A stretch of 64,000 bases of DNA from Shouchella lonarensis (GCF_900096965.1 NZ_FMYM01000002.1:62001-126000), one strand, 5' to 3'; positions 27,742-38,777 are shown, counted from the first letter of the stretch. Program-made: numbers and translations. Notes: generated from the letters alone by a model not told the origin.

Positions 27742-28879
27742 TGTATTGTTGATGGAAGAACAGGAAATGATGCAAAAGATGGTGCGAGACTTTGCGCAAG
27801 AAGAGATTACCCCTGCTGTTGCAGATATGGAAGAACATGACACTTTTCCACGTGCCGTGTTAGAAAAAATGGGTGCGCTGGGGTTAATGGGTGTCACGGT
27901 GCCTGAAAATTATGGGGGGGCAGGCATGGATTTTGTCTCGTATATTATTGCTGTCCACGAAATTTCTAAAGCAAGTGCGGCGCTCGGTCTCATTATGAGT
28001 GTGCACACATCTGTCGGGATTGGTCCAATCCTTGCTTACGGAACAGAAGAGCAAAAAAGGCGTTATGTGCCAGCGTTGGCAACTGGAAAGATGATTGGTG
28101 CGTTTTGTTTGACAGAGCCGAATGCAGGAAGTGATGCAAAGTCGTTACAAACACGTGCAGTGAAGGAAGGCGAAGATTATATTTTAAATGGATCAAAAGT
28201 GTTTATTACAAACGGTGGTGAAGCAGGCTCATACATTGTCTTTGCGGTCACTGACCCGAGCGCGGGTTCAAAAGGGATCTCTGCTTTCATTGTTGACGGT
28301 GATGTAGAAGGGTTACTTGTCGGTAAAAAAGAGCAAAAGTTAGGGTTGCGTGGATCAACGACAACAGAAATCATTTTTGACAATTGTCGTATTCCCAAAA
28401 CCCAACTGCTCGGGCAAGAAGGGCAAGGGTTAAAAATTGCGCTTTCTAACTTGAATGCAGGAAGAATTGGTATTGCTGCACAATCGCTTGGCATTGCTGA
28501 AGCAGCACTTGAGGCAGCGACAAGTTATGCGCAGGAGCGCAAGCAATTTGGCGAGCCGCTCATTGCACACCAAGGGATGGCGTTTAAGTTAGCCGATATG
28601 GCGACAGAGGTAGAAGCAGCAAAGCAATTAACGTATGCAGCGGCACGCTTGAAACAAGAAGCACGCCCTTGTGCGAAAGAAGCTTCGATGGCGAAATTGT
28701 TTGCTTCACGTACAGCGATGCATGTTGCAACCGAGGCTGTACAAGTGTATGGTGGTTATGGTTATATGAAAGAATATCCAGTAGAGCGCTATTTTAGAGA
28801 TGCGAAAGTATGCGAGATTTACGAAGGAACGAGTGAAATCCAACGAATGGTCATCGCGCGCCATTTAGGTGAAAAATAA
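27734..28879 (+). CDS. acdA: Acyl-CoA dehydrogenase
   Basis: FAD enzyme introducing the trans-2 double bond. 381 residues from ATG 27734, overlapping the preceding stop by eight bases; AGGGGG lies ten bases upstream. FAD/substrate sequences CLTEPNAGSDAKSL and GSKVFITNGG, then the catalytic-base region IYEGTSEIQRMVIARHL (Glu about 367). B. subtilis acdA occupies the same place near fadF and rpoE. Electrons presumably go via ETF (not in the window) to FadF. Confidence 0.94.
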   Translation: MSSVLLMEEQEMMQKMVRDFAQEEITPAVADMEEHDTFPRAVLEKMGALGLMGVTVPENYGGAGMDFVSYIIAVHEISKASAALGLIMSVHTSVGIGPILAYGTEEQKRRYVPALATGKMIGAFCLTEPNAGSDAKSLQTRAVKEGEDYILNGSKVFITNGGEAGSYIVFAVTDPSAGSKGISAFIVDGDVEGLLVGKKEQKLGLRGSTTTEIIFDNCRIPKTQLLGQEGQGLKIALSNLNAGRIGIAAQSLGIAEAALEAATSYAQERKQFGEPLIAHQGMAFKLADMATEVEAAKQLTYAAARLKQEARPCAKEASMAKLFASRTAMHVATEAVQVYGGYGYMKEYPVERYFRDAKVCEIYEGTSEIQRMVIARHLGEK

Positions 28880-28896
28880 AGAGGAGGCGACGAGAG

Positions 28897-28953
28897 ATGG
28901 GTAAGGTCATTTCTAGCGGTGCTTCTATGCATGTAGAAAGGGTGACGCAATGA
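28897..28953 (+). CDS. Putative 18-residue leader peptide coupled to tetR
   Basis: ATG 28897 has a strong site, GAGGAGG (28881-28887), nine bases upstream. The frame MGKVISSGASMHVERVTQ stops at TGA 28951-28953, which overlaps the tetR ATG (28950) by the classic ATGA. The downstream gene has its own weaker AAAGGGTG site within this ORF. Probably a translational coupling device or a relic of a longer reading frame; no function is known to me. Confidence 0.45.
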   Translation: MGKVISSGASMHVERVTQ

Positions 28954-29576
28954 CAAAAAAAAGCGTTCCGTCGATGGTCAAAGATCAACAACTGATTCAG
29001 AAGAGGCGGGCACAAATGATTAAGGGGGCGGTGCATCTTTTTATTGAAAAAGGATTTCACCGCACAACGACGCGTGAAATTGCTAAAGAATCGGGCTTTA
29101 GTATTGGCACGCTCTATGAATATATTCGCACAAAAGAAGACGTGCTATACTTAGTGTGTGACGCGATTTACGACCAAGTGACAGAACGAGTTCGGACCCA
29201 AGTCGATTTAACGGGGACGTGTCTGGAGCAGTTGGAGTCGGCGATTCGCGCATACTTCATGGTAGTAGACGAAATGCAAGATGAGGTACTTGTCATGTAT
29301 CAAGAAACAAAATCACTTCCGAAAGAGACACTTCCTTATGTATTAAGGAAAGAGCAGGAAATGGTTGAGATGATGGAGTCTTTAGTAAGAACTTGTGTAA
29401 AAGAAGGTGTACTCGTTCTGAATGAACAAGAAACGAAACTGTTGGCGCATAATATTTTAGTCCAAGGGCAGATGTGGACGTTTCGTCGTTGGGCGTTGCA
29501 GAAGCAATTCACACTGGAAGATTATACAAATATGCAAATAGCATGCTTGCTTTATCGCAGTAAAAGAGGCGAGTGA
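28950..29576 (+). CDS. TetR/AcrR family regulator at the end of the fad operon
   Basis: 208 residues. N-terminal helix-turn-helix of TetR type: HLFIEKGFHRTTTREIAKES then GFSIGTLYEYIRTKEDVLYL (about 30-70). The C-terminal ligand domain is all-helical and unrecognised. Its position suggests control by an acyl-CoA or related ligand. It is not obviously FadR (YsiA), which in B. subtilis lies elsewhere with lcfA; the FadR-like operator upstream of fadF could nevertheless be its target. No clear terminator follows. Confidence 0.85.
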   Translation: MTKKSVPSMVKDQQLIQKRRAQMIKGAVHLFIEKGFHRTTTREIAKESGFSIGTLYEYIRTKEDVLYLVCDAIYDQVTERVRTQVDLTGTCLEQLESAIRAYFMVVDEMQDEVLVMYQETKSLPKETLPYVLRKEQEMVEMMESLVRTCVKEGVLVLNEQETKLLAHNILVQGQMWTFRRWALQKQFTLEDYTNMQIACLLYRSKRGE

Positions 29577-29651
29577 CGCTAAAAAAAGGCGTGTTCAAAG
29601 GGTAATCTGTGAGAATGTTTTTTACGCTAGCCATCGTAAGTGAAATATGGT

Positions 29652-29701
29652 TATAATGGGACGTATGATTTTTTACTAGCTGTCTTACACTAGGAGACAG
29701 T
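29652..29701 (+). promoter_or_regulatory. Predicted rpoE promoter -10 and leader hairpin
   Basis: TATAAT at 29652-29657 without a good -35 box. Downstream CTGTCT and AGACAG form a small hairpin (about 29681-29701) in the leader. Confidence 0.4.
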
Positions 29702-29736
29702 GATGCATAGATTTGTATGAAAGGGTGTGTATATGT

Positions 29737-30210
29737 GTGGCGAAGGTAAAAGAGTTAACAAAAGAACGACTAGCGGAGTTGTCAATGGTTGAGACGGCCT
29801 ATTTGATTATGGAAAATAAGCGCGAACCTTACTATTTCTATGACTTGCTTAGTGAAGTAGCGAAAGTAAAAGGATTTACAGAGGAAGAAAAGAAGGCGCG
29901 CATTTCATTTTTATACACAGATATGAATATCGATGGACGCTTTTTAACATTAGGAGACAATCAATGGGGTTTAAAAGCGTGGTATTTGCATGAGCAATCA
30001 GAGGAAGAAATTACGGTTTCAGCGCATCCTGAGAAACACTTTGACGTCGATGATGAGCTAGAGGATGACGCATTTGAAGATTTAGAAGATGAGCTCGATG
30101 AGTTAGCAGAGGTAGAAGACGGAGACGAAGAAGAGGATGATTTGGCAGACGAGAAAAAAGGCCGTCATTTGATGGAGGATGAAGAAGACGAAGACGATTT
30201 TTCTTCATAA
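29737..30210 (+). CDS. rpoE: RNA polymerase delta subunit
   Basis: Gram-positive RNA polymerase accessory subunit that speeds recycling and lowers open-complex stability. 157 residues from the GTG at 29737 (AAAGGGTG upstream), giving [19 protein letters not shown]. The folded N-terminal HARE-HTH domain (1-90) includes [12 protein letters not shown] and WGLKAWY. From about residue 105 the rest is almost all Asp/Glu, the disordered acidic tail that competes with nucleic acid. Directly upstream of pyrG as in Bacillus. Confidence 0.94.
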   Translation: MAKVKELTKERLAELSMVETAYLIMENKREPYYFYDLLSEVAKVKGFTEEEKKARISFLYTDMNIDGRFLTLGDNQWGLKAWYLHEQSEEEITVSAHPEKHFDVDDELEDDAFEDLEDELDELAEVEDGDEEEDDLADEKKGRHLMEDEEDEDDFSS

Positions 30211-30215
30211 CGTGC

Positions 30216-30245
30216 TTGACGAATGTGGGGCAACTCCGGTACAAT
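30216..30245 (+). promoter_or_regulatory. pyrG promoter
   Basis: TTGACG (30216-30221), 18-base spacer, TACAAT (30240-30245), starting six bases after the rpoE stop. The +1 expected seven bases on is the first G of GGGCTT (30253), the initial sequence required for CTP-dependent G reiteration. Confidence 0.8.
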
Positions 30246-30252
30246 CAGTTTT

Positions 30253-30349
30253 GGGCTTCTCGTTATTGTCGGGAAGAAATAAAGAATGAGATGGACAAAC
30301 AAAAGCGCGCCCCCAACGATGGTGGGAGAGGTGCCGCTTTTGTTTTTTT
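30253..30349 (+). promoter_or_regulatory. pyrG leader attenuator (CTP-sensing, reiterative transcription type)
   Basis: Transcript predicted to start GGGCUU. A terminator follows: AACAAAAGCG (30298-30307) pairs with CGCTTTTGTT (30335-30344), then a T-run to 30349. The upstream arm is followed by CCCCC (30310-30314). In B. subtilis, low CTP makes polymerase stall at the first C and add extra Gs, which pair with such pyrimidines and block the terminator. The same hairpin would end rpoE transcripts. Confidence 0.75.
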
Positions 30350-30362
30350 GTTTTTGTTATAG

Positions 30363-32009
<1,647 letters not shown>

Positions 32010-32020
32010 ATAAGGCAAAT

Positions 32021-32046
32021 AAAAAGGCGCATAGGCGTCTTTTTTT
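32021..32046 (+). terminator. Intrinsic terminator of pyrG
   Basis: AAAAAGGCGC (32021-32030) pairs with GCGTCTTTTT (32035-32044) with a G-T pair, loop ATAG, then more T. Confidence 0.85.
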
Positions 32047-32055
32047 CTTTGTTAG

Positions 32056-32084
32056 GCAGGGAATAGAGAAAAAATCGCGAATTT
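32056..32084 (+). promoter_or_regulatory. Predicted sigma-H promoter for spo0F
   Basis: GCAGGGAAT (32056-32064), 11 bases, CGCGAATTT (32076-32084). This fits sigma-H consensus RnAGGAwww-N11/12-RnnGAATww with one mismatch in each half. B. subtilis spo0F is transcribed by sigma-H at sporulation onset. No clear Spo0A box was seen. Confidence 0.55.
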
Positions 32085-32125
32085 CTTTTAAGGAAAGAGT
32101 CTGAATAAAAATGGGGGATGGATCA

Positions 32126-32488
32126 GTGGCGCAAAAAATATTGATCGTTGATGATCAGGCAGGAATTCGGATGTTGCTAACAGAGGTGTTAAGTCACGAA
32201 GGATATGAAACATTTGAGGCGGGAAATGGTCAAGATGCGTTACGCATTCAATCTGAACATCATATTGATATTGTTTTATTGGACATGAAAATTCCTGGAA
32301 TGGATGGGATTGAAATTTTGAAGCAGATGAAAAAGCATGATCCTGCCATTTGTGTTGTTATGATGACGGCATACAGCGAGCAAGGAATTGTGAATGAGGC
32401 GTTGCAACACGGAGCAAGAGATATCTTTTCAAAGCCGTTTGATATTGAAGATGTCAGGAAAATGGTACGTACACACATCACGATGTAA
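32126..32488 (+). CDS. spo0F: Sporulation response regulator Spo0F
   Basis: Single-domain receiver of the sporulation phosphorelay: takes phosphate from KinA-type kinases and passes it to Spo0B. 120 residues from the GTG at 32126 with GGGGGA seven bases upstream; the ATG at 32111 would add five residues and has a poorer site. Acidic pocket D9-D10, phospho-acceptor Asp53 in VLLDMKIPGMDGIEIL, Thr in MMTAYSEQG and Lys in FSKPFD. No output domain. ywjG, which sits between pyrG and spo0F in B. subtilis, is absent. Confidence 0.94.
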   Translation: MAQKILIVDDQAGIRMLLTEVLSHEGYETFEAGNGQDALRIQSEHHIDIVLLDMKIPGMDGIEILKQMKKHDPAICVVMMTAYSEQGIVNEALQHGARDIFSKPFDIEDVRKMVRTHITM

Positions 32489-32557
32489 GAAAATATTGGT
32501 GGTAAGCGCTTTCCGACATATTTCCGTTACTTTCTAACGTCAATTATTTAAAGAATA

Positions 32558-32758
32558 TGCTATAATAGAGGCGATGGACGAGCAAGATGAACGAAGCTTT
32601 CAGTTTAAGAGCTTGTGCGTCATCTTTGCCCAAAATGCATGTGAGCATGTGTACGGAACAAGGAAGTATAGCACATAACTTTGCGAGATCAAGGGTATCT
32701 TGTAAAAAGAAGTTGTGACATGCATTTGCTCGGCATGCGAATTTAAGGAGGAAAGTCT
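32558..32758 (+). promoter_or_regulatory. fbaA promoter -10 and long structured leader
   Basis: Extended -10 TGCTATAAT (32558-32566) would start transcription near 32573, leaving a leader of about 185 bases. It can fold: GCAAGATGA (32582-32590) with TCATCTTTGC (32620-32629), enclosing AAGCTTT (32594-32600) with AGAGCTT (32608-32614). A small hairpin CATGC/GCATG precedes the ribosome site. No known riboswitch class is recognisable. Confidence 0.5.
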
Positions 32759-33622
32759 ATGCCTTTAGTTTCAATGAAAGACATGTTAAACAAAGCAAAA
32801 TCTGAGGGTTATGCAGTAGGACAATTCAATTTAAATAACCTTGAGTTTACTCAAGCGATTTTGCAAGCAGCAGAAGAGGAGAAATCGCCAGTCATTCTTG
32901 GCGTATCTGAAGGTGCTGCGCGTTATATGGGTGGGTTTAAAACTGTGGTTGGATTGGTTAAAAATTTAATGGATGAATACCACGTGACTGTACCGGTAGC
33001 GATTCACCTTGACCACGGTTCTAGTTTTGAAAAATGTGTCGAGGCGATGTATGCTGGATTTACATCTGTTATGATTGATGGTTCCCATTACCCACTTGAA
33101 AAGAATATTGCATTAACAAAACGTGTCGTTGATGTGGCTCACACGTTAGGTGTATCTGTTGAAGCAGAGCTTGGTCGAATCGGTGGACAAGAAGATGACC
33201 TCATTGTTGACGATGCAGAGGCAGCTTATGCAGTGCCAGAAGAGTGTAAAGAACTTGTTGAAGCAACAGGCGTAGACTGCTTTGCACCCGCGCTGGGCTC
33301 TGTTCATGGACCATATAAAGGTGAACCGAATCTTGGTTTTGATCATATGAAAAAAATTGATTCCCTCGTAGGAATCCCCCTTGTGCTTCATGGTGGGACA
33401 GGCATTCCAACAAAAGACGTTCAAAAAGCGATTGCATTTGGACACGCAAAAATTAATGTAAATACAGAAAGCCAAATTTCTTCAGCGAAAGCAGTGCGAG
33501 AAACGCTAGATGCCGATGCGGAAATGTACGATCCGAGAAAGTATCTTGGACCAGCACGAGAGGCGATTAAAGCAACAGTGATCGGTAAGATGCGTGAATT
33601 TGGTTCTTCTCAAAAGGCTTAG
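32759..33622 (+). CDS. fbaA: Class II fructose-1,6-bisphosphate aldolase
   Basis: Zinc-dependent cleavage of fructose 1,6-bisphosphate in glycolysis and the reverse in gluconeogenesis. 287 residues. Metal and catalytic motifs: [11 protein letters not shown] (His and catalytic Asp), [26 protein letters not shown] and [18 protein letters not shown] lies eight bases before the ATG. With tal, glpX and murA it forms the conserved post-spo0F block; it has its own terminator. Confidence 0.96.
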   Translation: MPLVSMKDMLNKAKSEGYAVGQFNLNNLEFTQAILQAAEEEKSPVILGVSEGAARYMGGFKTVVGLVKNLMDEYHVTVPVAIHLDHGSSFEKCVEAMYAGFTSVMIDGSHYPLEKNIALTKRVVDVAHTLGVSVEAELGRIGGQEDDLIVDDAEAAYAVPEECKELVEATGVDCFAPALGSVHGPYKGEPNLGFDHMKKIDSLVGIPLVLHGGTGIPTKDVQKAIAFGHAKINVNTESQISSAKAVRETLDADAEMYDPRKYLGPAREAIKATVIGKMREFGSSQKA

Positions 33623-33648
33623 TCGTTGGTCGTATGAGGCGATCCGCC

Positions 33649-33680
33649 ATAAAAGCAGTTCCTGTGTGAGCTGCTTTTAT
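33649..33680 (+). terminator. Intrinsic terminator of fbaA
   Basis: ATAAAAGCAGTTC (33649-33661) pairs with GAGCTGCTTTTAT (33668-33680), loop of six, one T-G pair. Confidence 0.85.
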
Positions 33681-33739
33681 TACCATTTATAGCATAAACT
33701 GAAAAAATAATTGAAACCGCTTTAGAAGGAGCGTCTTAA

Positions 33740-34375
33740 ATGAAATTTTTTATTGATACAGCAAACATAGATGAAATCAAAGAAGCGCATGAGCTAGGGA
33801 TATTAGCTGGTGTGACGACGAACCCCTCTCTCGTAGCAAAAGAGAATGTTGACTTTCATACACGTATTCGAGAGATCGCAGCGCTCGTACCCGGCAGTGT
33901 GAGTGCAGAAGTCATCGCATTAGATGCAGAGGGCATGATTCAAGAAGGGCTTGAGCTTGCTAAAATTGCAGACAATATTACGATTAAAGTCCCGATGACA
34001 AATGAAGGTTTGAAGGCAGTGCATGCATTTTCTGAACGTGGCATTCAAACAAATGTCACATTAATTTTCTCTGTGCCACAAGCGCTTCTTGCCGCACGTG
34101 CAGGGGCAACATATATTTCGCCGTTTATAGGGCGATTGGATGATATTGGTCAAGATGGCCTTGCGCTCGTTTCAGATATCACAGAGATTTTTACAAAGCA
34201 TGCGCTATCAACACAAATCATTGCTGCATCAGTGCGCCACCCGATTCATGTGAATGAGGCAGCCAAGCGCGGTGCTCATATCGCTACTGTTCCACTAAAA
34301 GTCATTAAGCAATTAACAAAGCACCCTTTAACTGATCAAGGCATTGAACGTTTTTTAGCGGACTGGGGTAAATAA
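33740..34375 (+). CDS. tal: Transaldolase / fructose-6-phosphate aldolase-like (YwjH)
   Basis: Small transaldolase-family TIM barrel, 211 residues, decameric type. Schiff-base Lys83 lies in [10 protein letters not shown]-terminal [13 protein letters not shown] and [12 protein letters not shown] are typical. B. subtilis YwjH has transaldolase activity in the pentose phosphate pathway; close relatives are fructose-6-phosphate aldolases, so the exact reaction needs testing. GAAGGAGCG precedes ATG 33740. Follows fbaA after that gene's terminator. Confidence 0.93.
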   Translation: MKFFIDTANIDEIKEAHELGILAGVTTNPSLVAKENVDFHTRIREIAALVPGSVSAEVIALDAEGMIQEGLELAKIADNITIKVPMTNEGLKAVHAFSERGIQTNVTLIFSVPQALLAARAGATYISPFIGRLDDIGQDGLALVSDITEIFTKHALSTQIIAASVRHPIHVNEAAKRGAHIATVPLKVIKQLTKHPLTDQGIERFLADWGK

Positions 34376-34435
34376 ACTTTCGAACGAGCGACAAGCAGGG
34401 TGTATCCCCTTTTTGCAGTGAAAGGAGCGACTGCG

Positions 34436-35725
34436 ATGTACAAATTACGAATTGAAGGTGGTTACCCACTTGAAGGGCGTGTGAATATTAGCGGTGCGAA
34501 AAATAGTGCGGTTGCGTTAATCCCAGCCGCGATACTTGCAGATGGGCCAGTGACGATTGACAATTTGCCGGCAATTTCAGACGTAGACACATTAGCTGAG
34601 CTTTTACGTGAAATTGGTGGGGATGTGACTCGTTCTGAACGAACGATGACGATTGACCCGACTAAAATGATCGCGATGCCGCTTCCGAACGGACATGTGA
34701 AAAAGCTACGTGCGTCATACTATTTGATGGGGGCCATGCTTGGGAAATTTCATAAAGCAGTGATTGGCTTACCTGGCGGATGTCATTTAGGCCCGCGTCC
34801 AATTGACCAGCATATAAAAGGGTTTGAGGCGCTAGGTGCGCGTGTGACGAATGAACAAGGTGCGATTTATTTAAGAGCAGAGCGCTTACGTGGGGCAACG
34901 ATCTTTTTAGATGTTGTCAGTGTGGGGGCGACCATTAATATTATGTTGGCGGCTGTTCGCGCAGAAGGAAGAACAGTGATAGAAAATGCAGCAAAAGAGC
35001 CAGAGATTGTAGATGTGGCAATGTTGTTGTCAAGTATGGGTGCACGGATTAAAGGTGCAGGGACGAATGTTATTCGAATTGATGGACGCCCATCATTATC
35101 AGGTTGTAGACATGCGATCATCCCTGATCGCATTGAGGCAGGTACTTATATGATTATGGCAGCGGCAATTGGACAGCGCGTGTCTATTGATCACATTATC
35201 CCACTTCATTTAGAGTCACTTATCGCCAAATTGCGTGAAGTTGGAACGGAAGTAGATATTGATAATGATAGCGTGACAATTGGTGGTGGACGACGATTAA
35301 AAAAAGGTGCCGATGTGAAAACGTTGGTGTATCCTGGTTTCCCAACAGACTTACAGCAGCCGCTGACAAGTTTGTTAACGAGTGTACAAGGCACAAGCAT
35401 TGTAACAGATACGATTTATGATGCACGATTCAAGCATGTTGACGAATTACGGAGAATGGGCGCCAACATTAAAGTGGAAGGGCGCTCTGCAATTGTGCAT
35501 GGGAAGACGAGATTACAGGGGGCCAGTGTGCGAGCAAGTGATTTACGTGCGGGGGCAGCACTGGTTACGGCAGGACTCATGGCTGAAGGTGTAACTGAAG
35601 TCGTTGGTGTCGAGCATATCGATCGTGGTTACGAGCAGTTGGTAGAAAAGTTAACAAGCATTGGTGCGCGAGTACAGCGCGAGCGTTTAACAGAGGATGA
35701 ACGAGAACGAGCGGCAGAATCATGA
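34436..35725 (+). CDS. murA: UDP-N-acetylglucosamine 1-carboxyvinyltransferase (MurA2/MurZ type)
   Basis: First committed step of peptidoglycan precursor synthesis: adds enolpyruvate from PEP to UDP-GlcNAc. 429 residues from ATG 34436 (AAAGGAGCG upstream). Catalytic Cys116 is in [15 protein letters not shown], the fosfomycin-reactive loop; [10 protein letters not shown] (Lys22) binds substrate. The tal-glpX location matches B. subtilis murAB (murZ), the second paralogue, the main MurA being beside the atp operon's far end. Confidence 0.95.
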   Translation: MYKLRIEGGYPLEGRVNISGAKNSAVALIPAAILADGPVTIDNLPAISDVDTLAELLREIGGDVTRSERTMTIDPTKMIAMPLPNGHVKKLRASYYLMGAMLGKFHKAVIGLPGGCHLGPRPIDQHIKGFEALGARVTNEQGAIYLRAERLRGATIFLDVVSVGATINIMLAAVRAEGRTVIENAAKEPEIVDVAMLLSSMGARIKGAGTNVIRIDGRPSLSGCRHAIIPDRIEAGTYMIMAAAIGQRVSIDHIIPLHLESLIAKLREVGTEVDIDNDSVTIGGGRRLKKGADVKTLVYPGFPTDLQQPLTSLLTSVQGTSIVTDTIYDARFKHVDELRRMGANIKVEGRSAIVHGKTRLQGASVRASDLRAGAALVTAGLMAEGVTEVVGVEHIDRGYEQLVEKLTSIGARVQRERLTEDERERAAES

Positions 35726-35756
35726 TCATACTTTAATTGGAGAGTAGGGGAAATGA

Positions 35757-36725
35757 ATGGAACGCAGTTTATCAATGGAGCTTGTACGTGTCACTGAGGC
35801 AGCTGCACTAGCTTGTGGACGTTGGATGGGACGAGATAATAAAGAAGAGGCGGACCGTGCTGCAACAGAAGCGATGCGAGATGTATTTGACACGATCCCA
35901 ATGAAAGGGACTGTTGTCATTGGCGAAGGAGAAATGGATGAGGCGCCAATGCTTTATATTGGTGAAAAACTAGGAAATGGTTATGGACCGCGTGTGGATG
36001 TAGCAGTTGACCCGCTTGAAGGAACAAATATCGTTGCCTCAGGACAATGGAATGCGTTAGCAGTGCTTGCGGTGGCTGATCATGGACAATTTCTTCATGC
36101 ACCTGACATGTATATGAATAAACTTGCCATTGGACCTGAAGCGGTTGGCAACGTTGACATTGATGCGCCTGTCATTGACAATTTAAAGGCGGTTGCGCGA
36201 GCGAAAAACAAAGATGTAGAAGACTTGGTCGTGGTCATTTTGAATCGCGAGCGTCATGAGAAATTAATTCATGATGTGCGTCAAGCAGGTGCACGTATTA
36301 AGCTGTTACAAGATGGGGATGTGGCTGCAGCGGTGAATACGGCTTTTGACGATACAGGCGTGGATTTGTTAATGGGATCAGGTGGCGCGCCAGAAGGGGT
36401 CATTGCTGCAGCAGGATTAAAGTGTTTAGGTGGCGAACTACAAGGAAGGTTACTTCCACAGTCTGATGAAGAAATAAGACGTTGCGCCAACATGGGTATT
36501 GCTGATGTTAACAAGTTATTTCGAATGGAGGACTTGGTTGGTGGTGATGACTGTATTTTCGCAGCAACAGGCGTTACGGATGGCGAGCTCTTGACAGGTG
36601 TACGTTATAAAGGAACAAAAGCAATGACACAATCCATTGTCATGCGAGCGAAATCTGGCACAGTCCGATTTGTCGATGGGACACATAGTATGAAAAAGAA
36701 ACCGCAGTTAGTGATCCGTCCATAA
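35757..36725 (+). CDS. glpX: Class II fructose-1,6-bisphosphatase
   Basis: GlpX-type FBPase of gluconeogenesis. 322 residues. Metal-binding sequences: [27 protein letters not shown] and [18 protein letters not shown], as in E. coli GlpX. ATG 35757 has AGGGGAA upstream; an ATG at 35753 is out of frame. Follows murA by about 30 bases, likely co-transcribed, and ends in a terminator before rho. Confidence 0.95.
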   Translation: MERSLSMELVRVTEAAALACGRWMGRDNKEEADRAATEAMRDVFDTIPMKGTVVIGEGEMDEAPMLYIGEKLGNGYGPRVDVAVDPLEGTNIVASGQWNALAVLAVADHGQFLHAPDMYMNKLAIGPEAVGNVDIDAPVIDNLKAVARAKNKDVEDLVVVILNRERHEKLIHDVRQAGARIKLLQDGDVAAAVNTAFDDTGVDLLMGSGGAPEGVIAAAGLKCLGGELQGRLLPQSDEEIRRCANMGIADVNKLFRMEDLVGGDDCIFAATGVTDGELLTGVRYKGTKAMTQSIVMRAKSGTVRFVDGTHSMKKKPQLVIRP

Positions 36726-36768
36726 ATTTTATGTCAAAAGTGAATGAGTCTACTTGTAGGTCTATCAT

Positions 36769-36796
36769 AGTGGGGCAATCGTGCCCCACTCATTTT
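36769..36796 (+). terminator. Intrinsic terminator of glpX
   Basis: AGTGGGGCA (36769-36777) pairs with TGCCCCACT (36782-36790), tetraloop ATCG, then CATTTTTT. The next 200 bases to rho are AT-rich with a -10-like TATACT at 36939-36944 and no gene. Confidence 0.9.
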
Positions 36797-37003
36797 TTAG
36801 ATTGATTATTTTGAGCTGCTATGGGTAAAATAATTATAGCTTCTTTTCCAACCGATGTCCTAGTAGCAGTCTTTTGACGTTTCTCTTCTATGAATCTGCC
36901 ATTTATTTTACATACTGGAAATAACAGTGTACTCATTGTATACTAATATTGAGTAGAAAACATGACGATGCGACAAATATAAAAAGAGAAGAGTGGTGCT
37001 GCA

Positions 37004-38281
37004 ATGAGCATAAAAATTGCTGACTTAGAAAACATGACCTTAAAGGAACTTTACGAGCAAGCAAAACGATACAAAGTTTTAAATTACAGCAAGTTGACGA
37101 AAAGAGAACTGATTTTTGCGATGTTAAAGGCACAAGCAGAGCAAGACGGGCTATTGTTCATGGAAGGCGTACTCGACATCATTCCGGGTGAAGGGTTTGG
37201 CTTTTTACGGCCAATTAATTATTTACCTAGCACAGAAGATATTTACATTTCCGTTTCGCAAATTCGGCGCTTTGACTTGCGCAGCGGTGATAAGGTTTCG
37301 GGCAAGGTGCGCCCACCAAAAGAGAATGAACGTTACCATGGGTTGTTACAAGTAGAAGCCGTCAACGGTGAGTCTCCAGAAACATCCCGAGAACGTCCCC
37401 ACTTTCCAGCACTTACACCTTTGTACCCAGATCAAAAAATTGAGTTAGAAACTGAACCAAGCCGTGTGTCTTCGCGTGTAATTGATATGGTTTCGCCTGT
37501 CGGATTTGGCCAGCGCGGTTTAATTGTTGCGCCACCAAAAGCAGGGAAGACATCACTCATGAAAGAAGTCGCTAATAGTATTGCGGAAAACCATCCTCAC
37601 GTAGAGTTAATTGTGCTTTTAATTGACGAGCGTCCCGAGGAAGTGACCGACATGGAACGTTCTATCAAAGGAGAAGTAGTTAGCTCCACATTTGATGAAG
37701 TACCAGAAAATCATATTAAAGTGGCTGAACTCGTGTTAGACCGGGCGATGCGCTTGGTCGAGCATAAAAAAGACGTCGTTATTTTGATGGACTCCATTAC
37801 GCGCCTTGCGCGTGCGTACAACTTAGTCATTCCCCCAAGTGGACGAACGCTTTCAGGCGGAATTGATCCTGCTGCTTTTCATCGTCCGAAGCGTTTTTTT
37901 GGCGCAGCACGTAACATTGAAGAGGGTGGGAGTTTGACTGTGCTCGCGACCGCACTTGTAGACACGGGTTCACGGATGGATGATGTCATTTATGAAGAAT
38001 TTAAAGGGACTGGCAATATGGAGTTACATCTAGACCGCCGTCTCGCGGAGCGCCGTATTTTCCCTGCAATTGATATCCGCCGTTCTGGTACGAGAAAAGA
38101 AGAACTACTCATGACTAAAGAGCAGCTTGAGCAGCTGTGGACGATTCGTCGAACAATGAATGAGTCGGCTGATTTTGTAGAGCAGTTCATTCGTCGTATT
38201 CGTGAAACAAAAACAAATGCCGAGTTTTTTGAAGCGATGGCAAAAGAGATGGCGGGGAAATCAGAGAGGGTATTAAGATAA
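37004..38281 (+). CDS. rho: Transcription termination factor Rho
   Basis: Hexameric RNA helicase. 425 residues. N-terminal helical domain, then the cold-shock-like RNA-binding domain (about 50-118, GFGFLRP and YISVSQIRRF). Walker A PPKAGKTS (177-184), VILMDSITRLARAYN (Walker B region), Q/R-loops GGIDPAAFHRPKRFFGAARN. No large insertion. The site before the ATG is weak (GTGGTGC), which may help keep expression low; rho is autoregulated in B. subtilis. Confidence 0.96.
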   Translation: MSIKIADLENMTLKELYEQAKRYKVLNYSKLTKRELIFAMLKAQAEQDGLLFMEGVLDIIPGEGFGFLRPINYLPSTEDIYISVSQIRRFDLRSGDKVSGKVRPPKENERYHGLLQVEAVNGESPETSRERPHFPALTPLYPDQKIELETEPSRVSSRVIDMVSPVGFGQRGLIVAPPKAGKTSLMKEVANSIAENHPHVELIVLLIDERPEEVTDMERSIKGEVVSSTFDEVPENHIKVAELVLDRAMRLVEHKKDVVILMDSITRLARAYNLVIPPSGRTLSGGIDPAAFHRPKRFFGAARNIEEGGSLTVLATALVDTGSRMDDVIYEEFKGTGNMELHLDRRLAERRIFPAIDIRRSGTRKEELLMTKEQLEQLWTIRRTMNESADFVEQFIRRIRETKTNAEFFEAMAKEMAGKSERVLR

Positions 38282-38284
38282 TTT

Positions 38285-38776
38285 ATGAAGCATGTTTATC
38301 GCGCTAAAAAGAGTGGGGGGATTATCGCAGCATTGATTGGTGCGGTGTTTCCAATGATGTTCGTTATCGTCATGATGGTATCACTTGGTAAGGTATCTCT
38401 GGTGCAATTGTTGACACTCGTGCTCTTTTTAATTTTGATGATATGGTGGTTTGTCAGAGGGATGTCTTATGTATTAACGGAAAGTGCTATTATTGTGAAG
38501 TGCTGGCCTTTTCGCTGGAAAATCCCTTATGCACATATAACTGAGGTGACCCCAATCAAAGATCCTACGACAGGGTTTAAAGTGTTGCAAGCATTTGAGG
38601 GGATCGAGATTTTTTATCAACATGGGCGCATGGACAGTGTTAAGATTGGTCCTAAGGAACAACAGCAGTTTCTAATGGCGTTAAAAGAAAAGAGTCCTGC
38701 GGTGGAAATAGCCGCTGTACTCCTTGATGAAGTGGTAATAAAAAACGGTTGCAATCGCCCGCGAAACTTGATATAA
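38285..38776 (+). CDS. PH-domain-like membrane protein, function unknown
   Basis: 163 residues, starting three bases after the rho stop with only a weak, distant ribosome site (GAGAGGG), so translation probably depends on rho. Two membrane helices (about 12-34 and 38-57) are followed by a bacterial PH-like domain: LTESAIIVKCWPFRWKIPYAHITEVTPI, then EIFYQHGRMDSVKIGP. Resembles the small PH domain membrane proteins of Bacillus (YyaB-like). Not present at this place in B. subtilis. Its 3' end contains the rpmE2 promoter. Confidence 0.75.
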   Translation: MKHVYRAKKSGGIIAALIGAVFPMMFVIVMMVSLGKVSLVQLLTLVLFLILMIWWFVRGMSYVLTESAIIVKCWPFRWKIPYAHITEVTPIKDPTTGFKVLQAFEGIEIFYQHGRMDSVKIGPKEQQQFLMALKEKSPAVEIAAVLLDEVVIKNGCNRPRNLI

Positions 38777-38777
38777 T
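38749..38777 (+). promoter_or_regulatory. Predicted sigma-A promoter for rpmE2
   Basis: TTGCAA (38749-38754), 17 bases, TATAAT (38772-38777), within the last codons of the upstream gene and 60 bases before rpmE2. Confidence 0.75.

Noticed and set aside
32574-32681. A 35-codon gene in the fbaA leader
   Set aside because: No independent ribosome site and its path coincides with the leader stem-loops; kept only as a remark in the leader finding.
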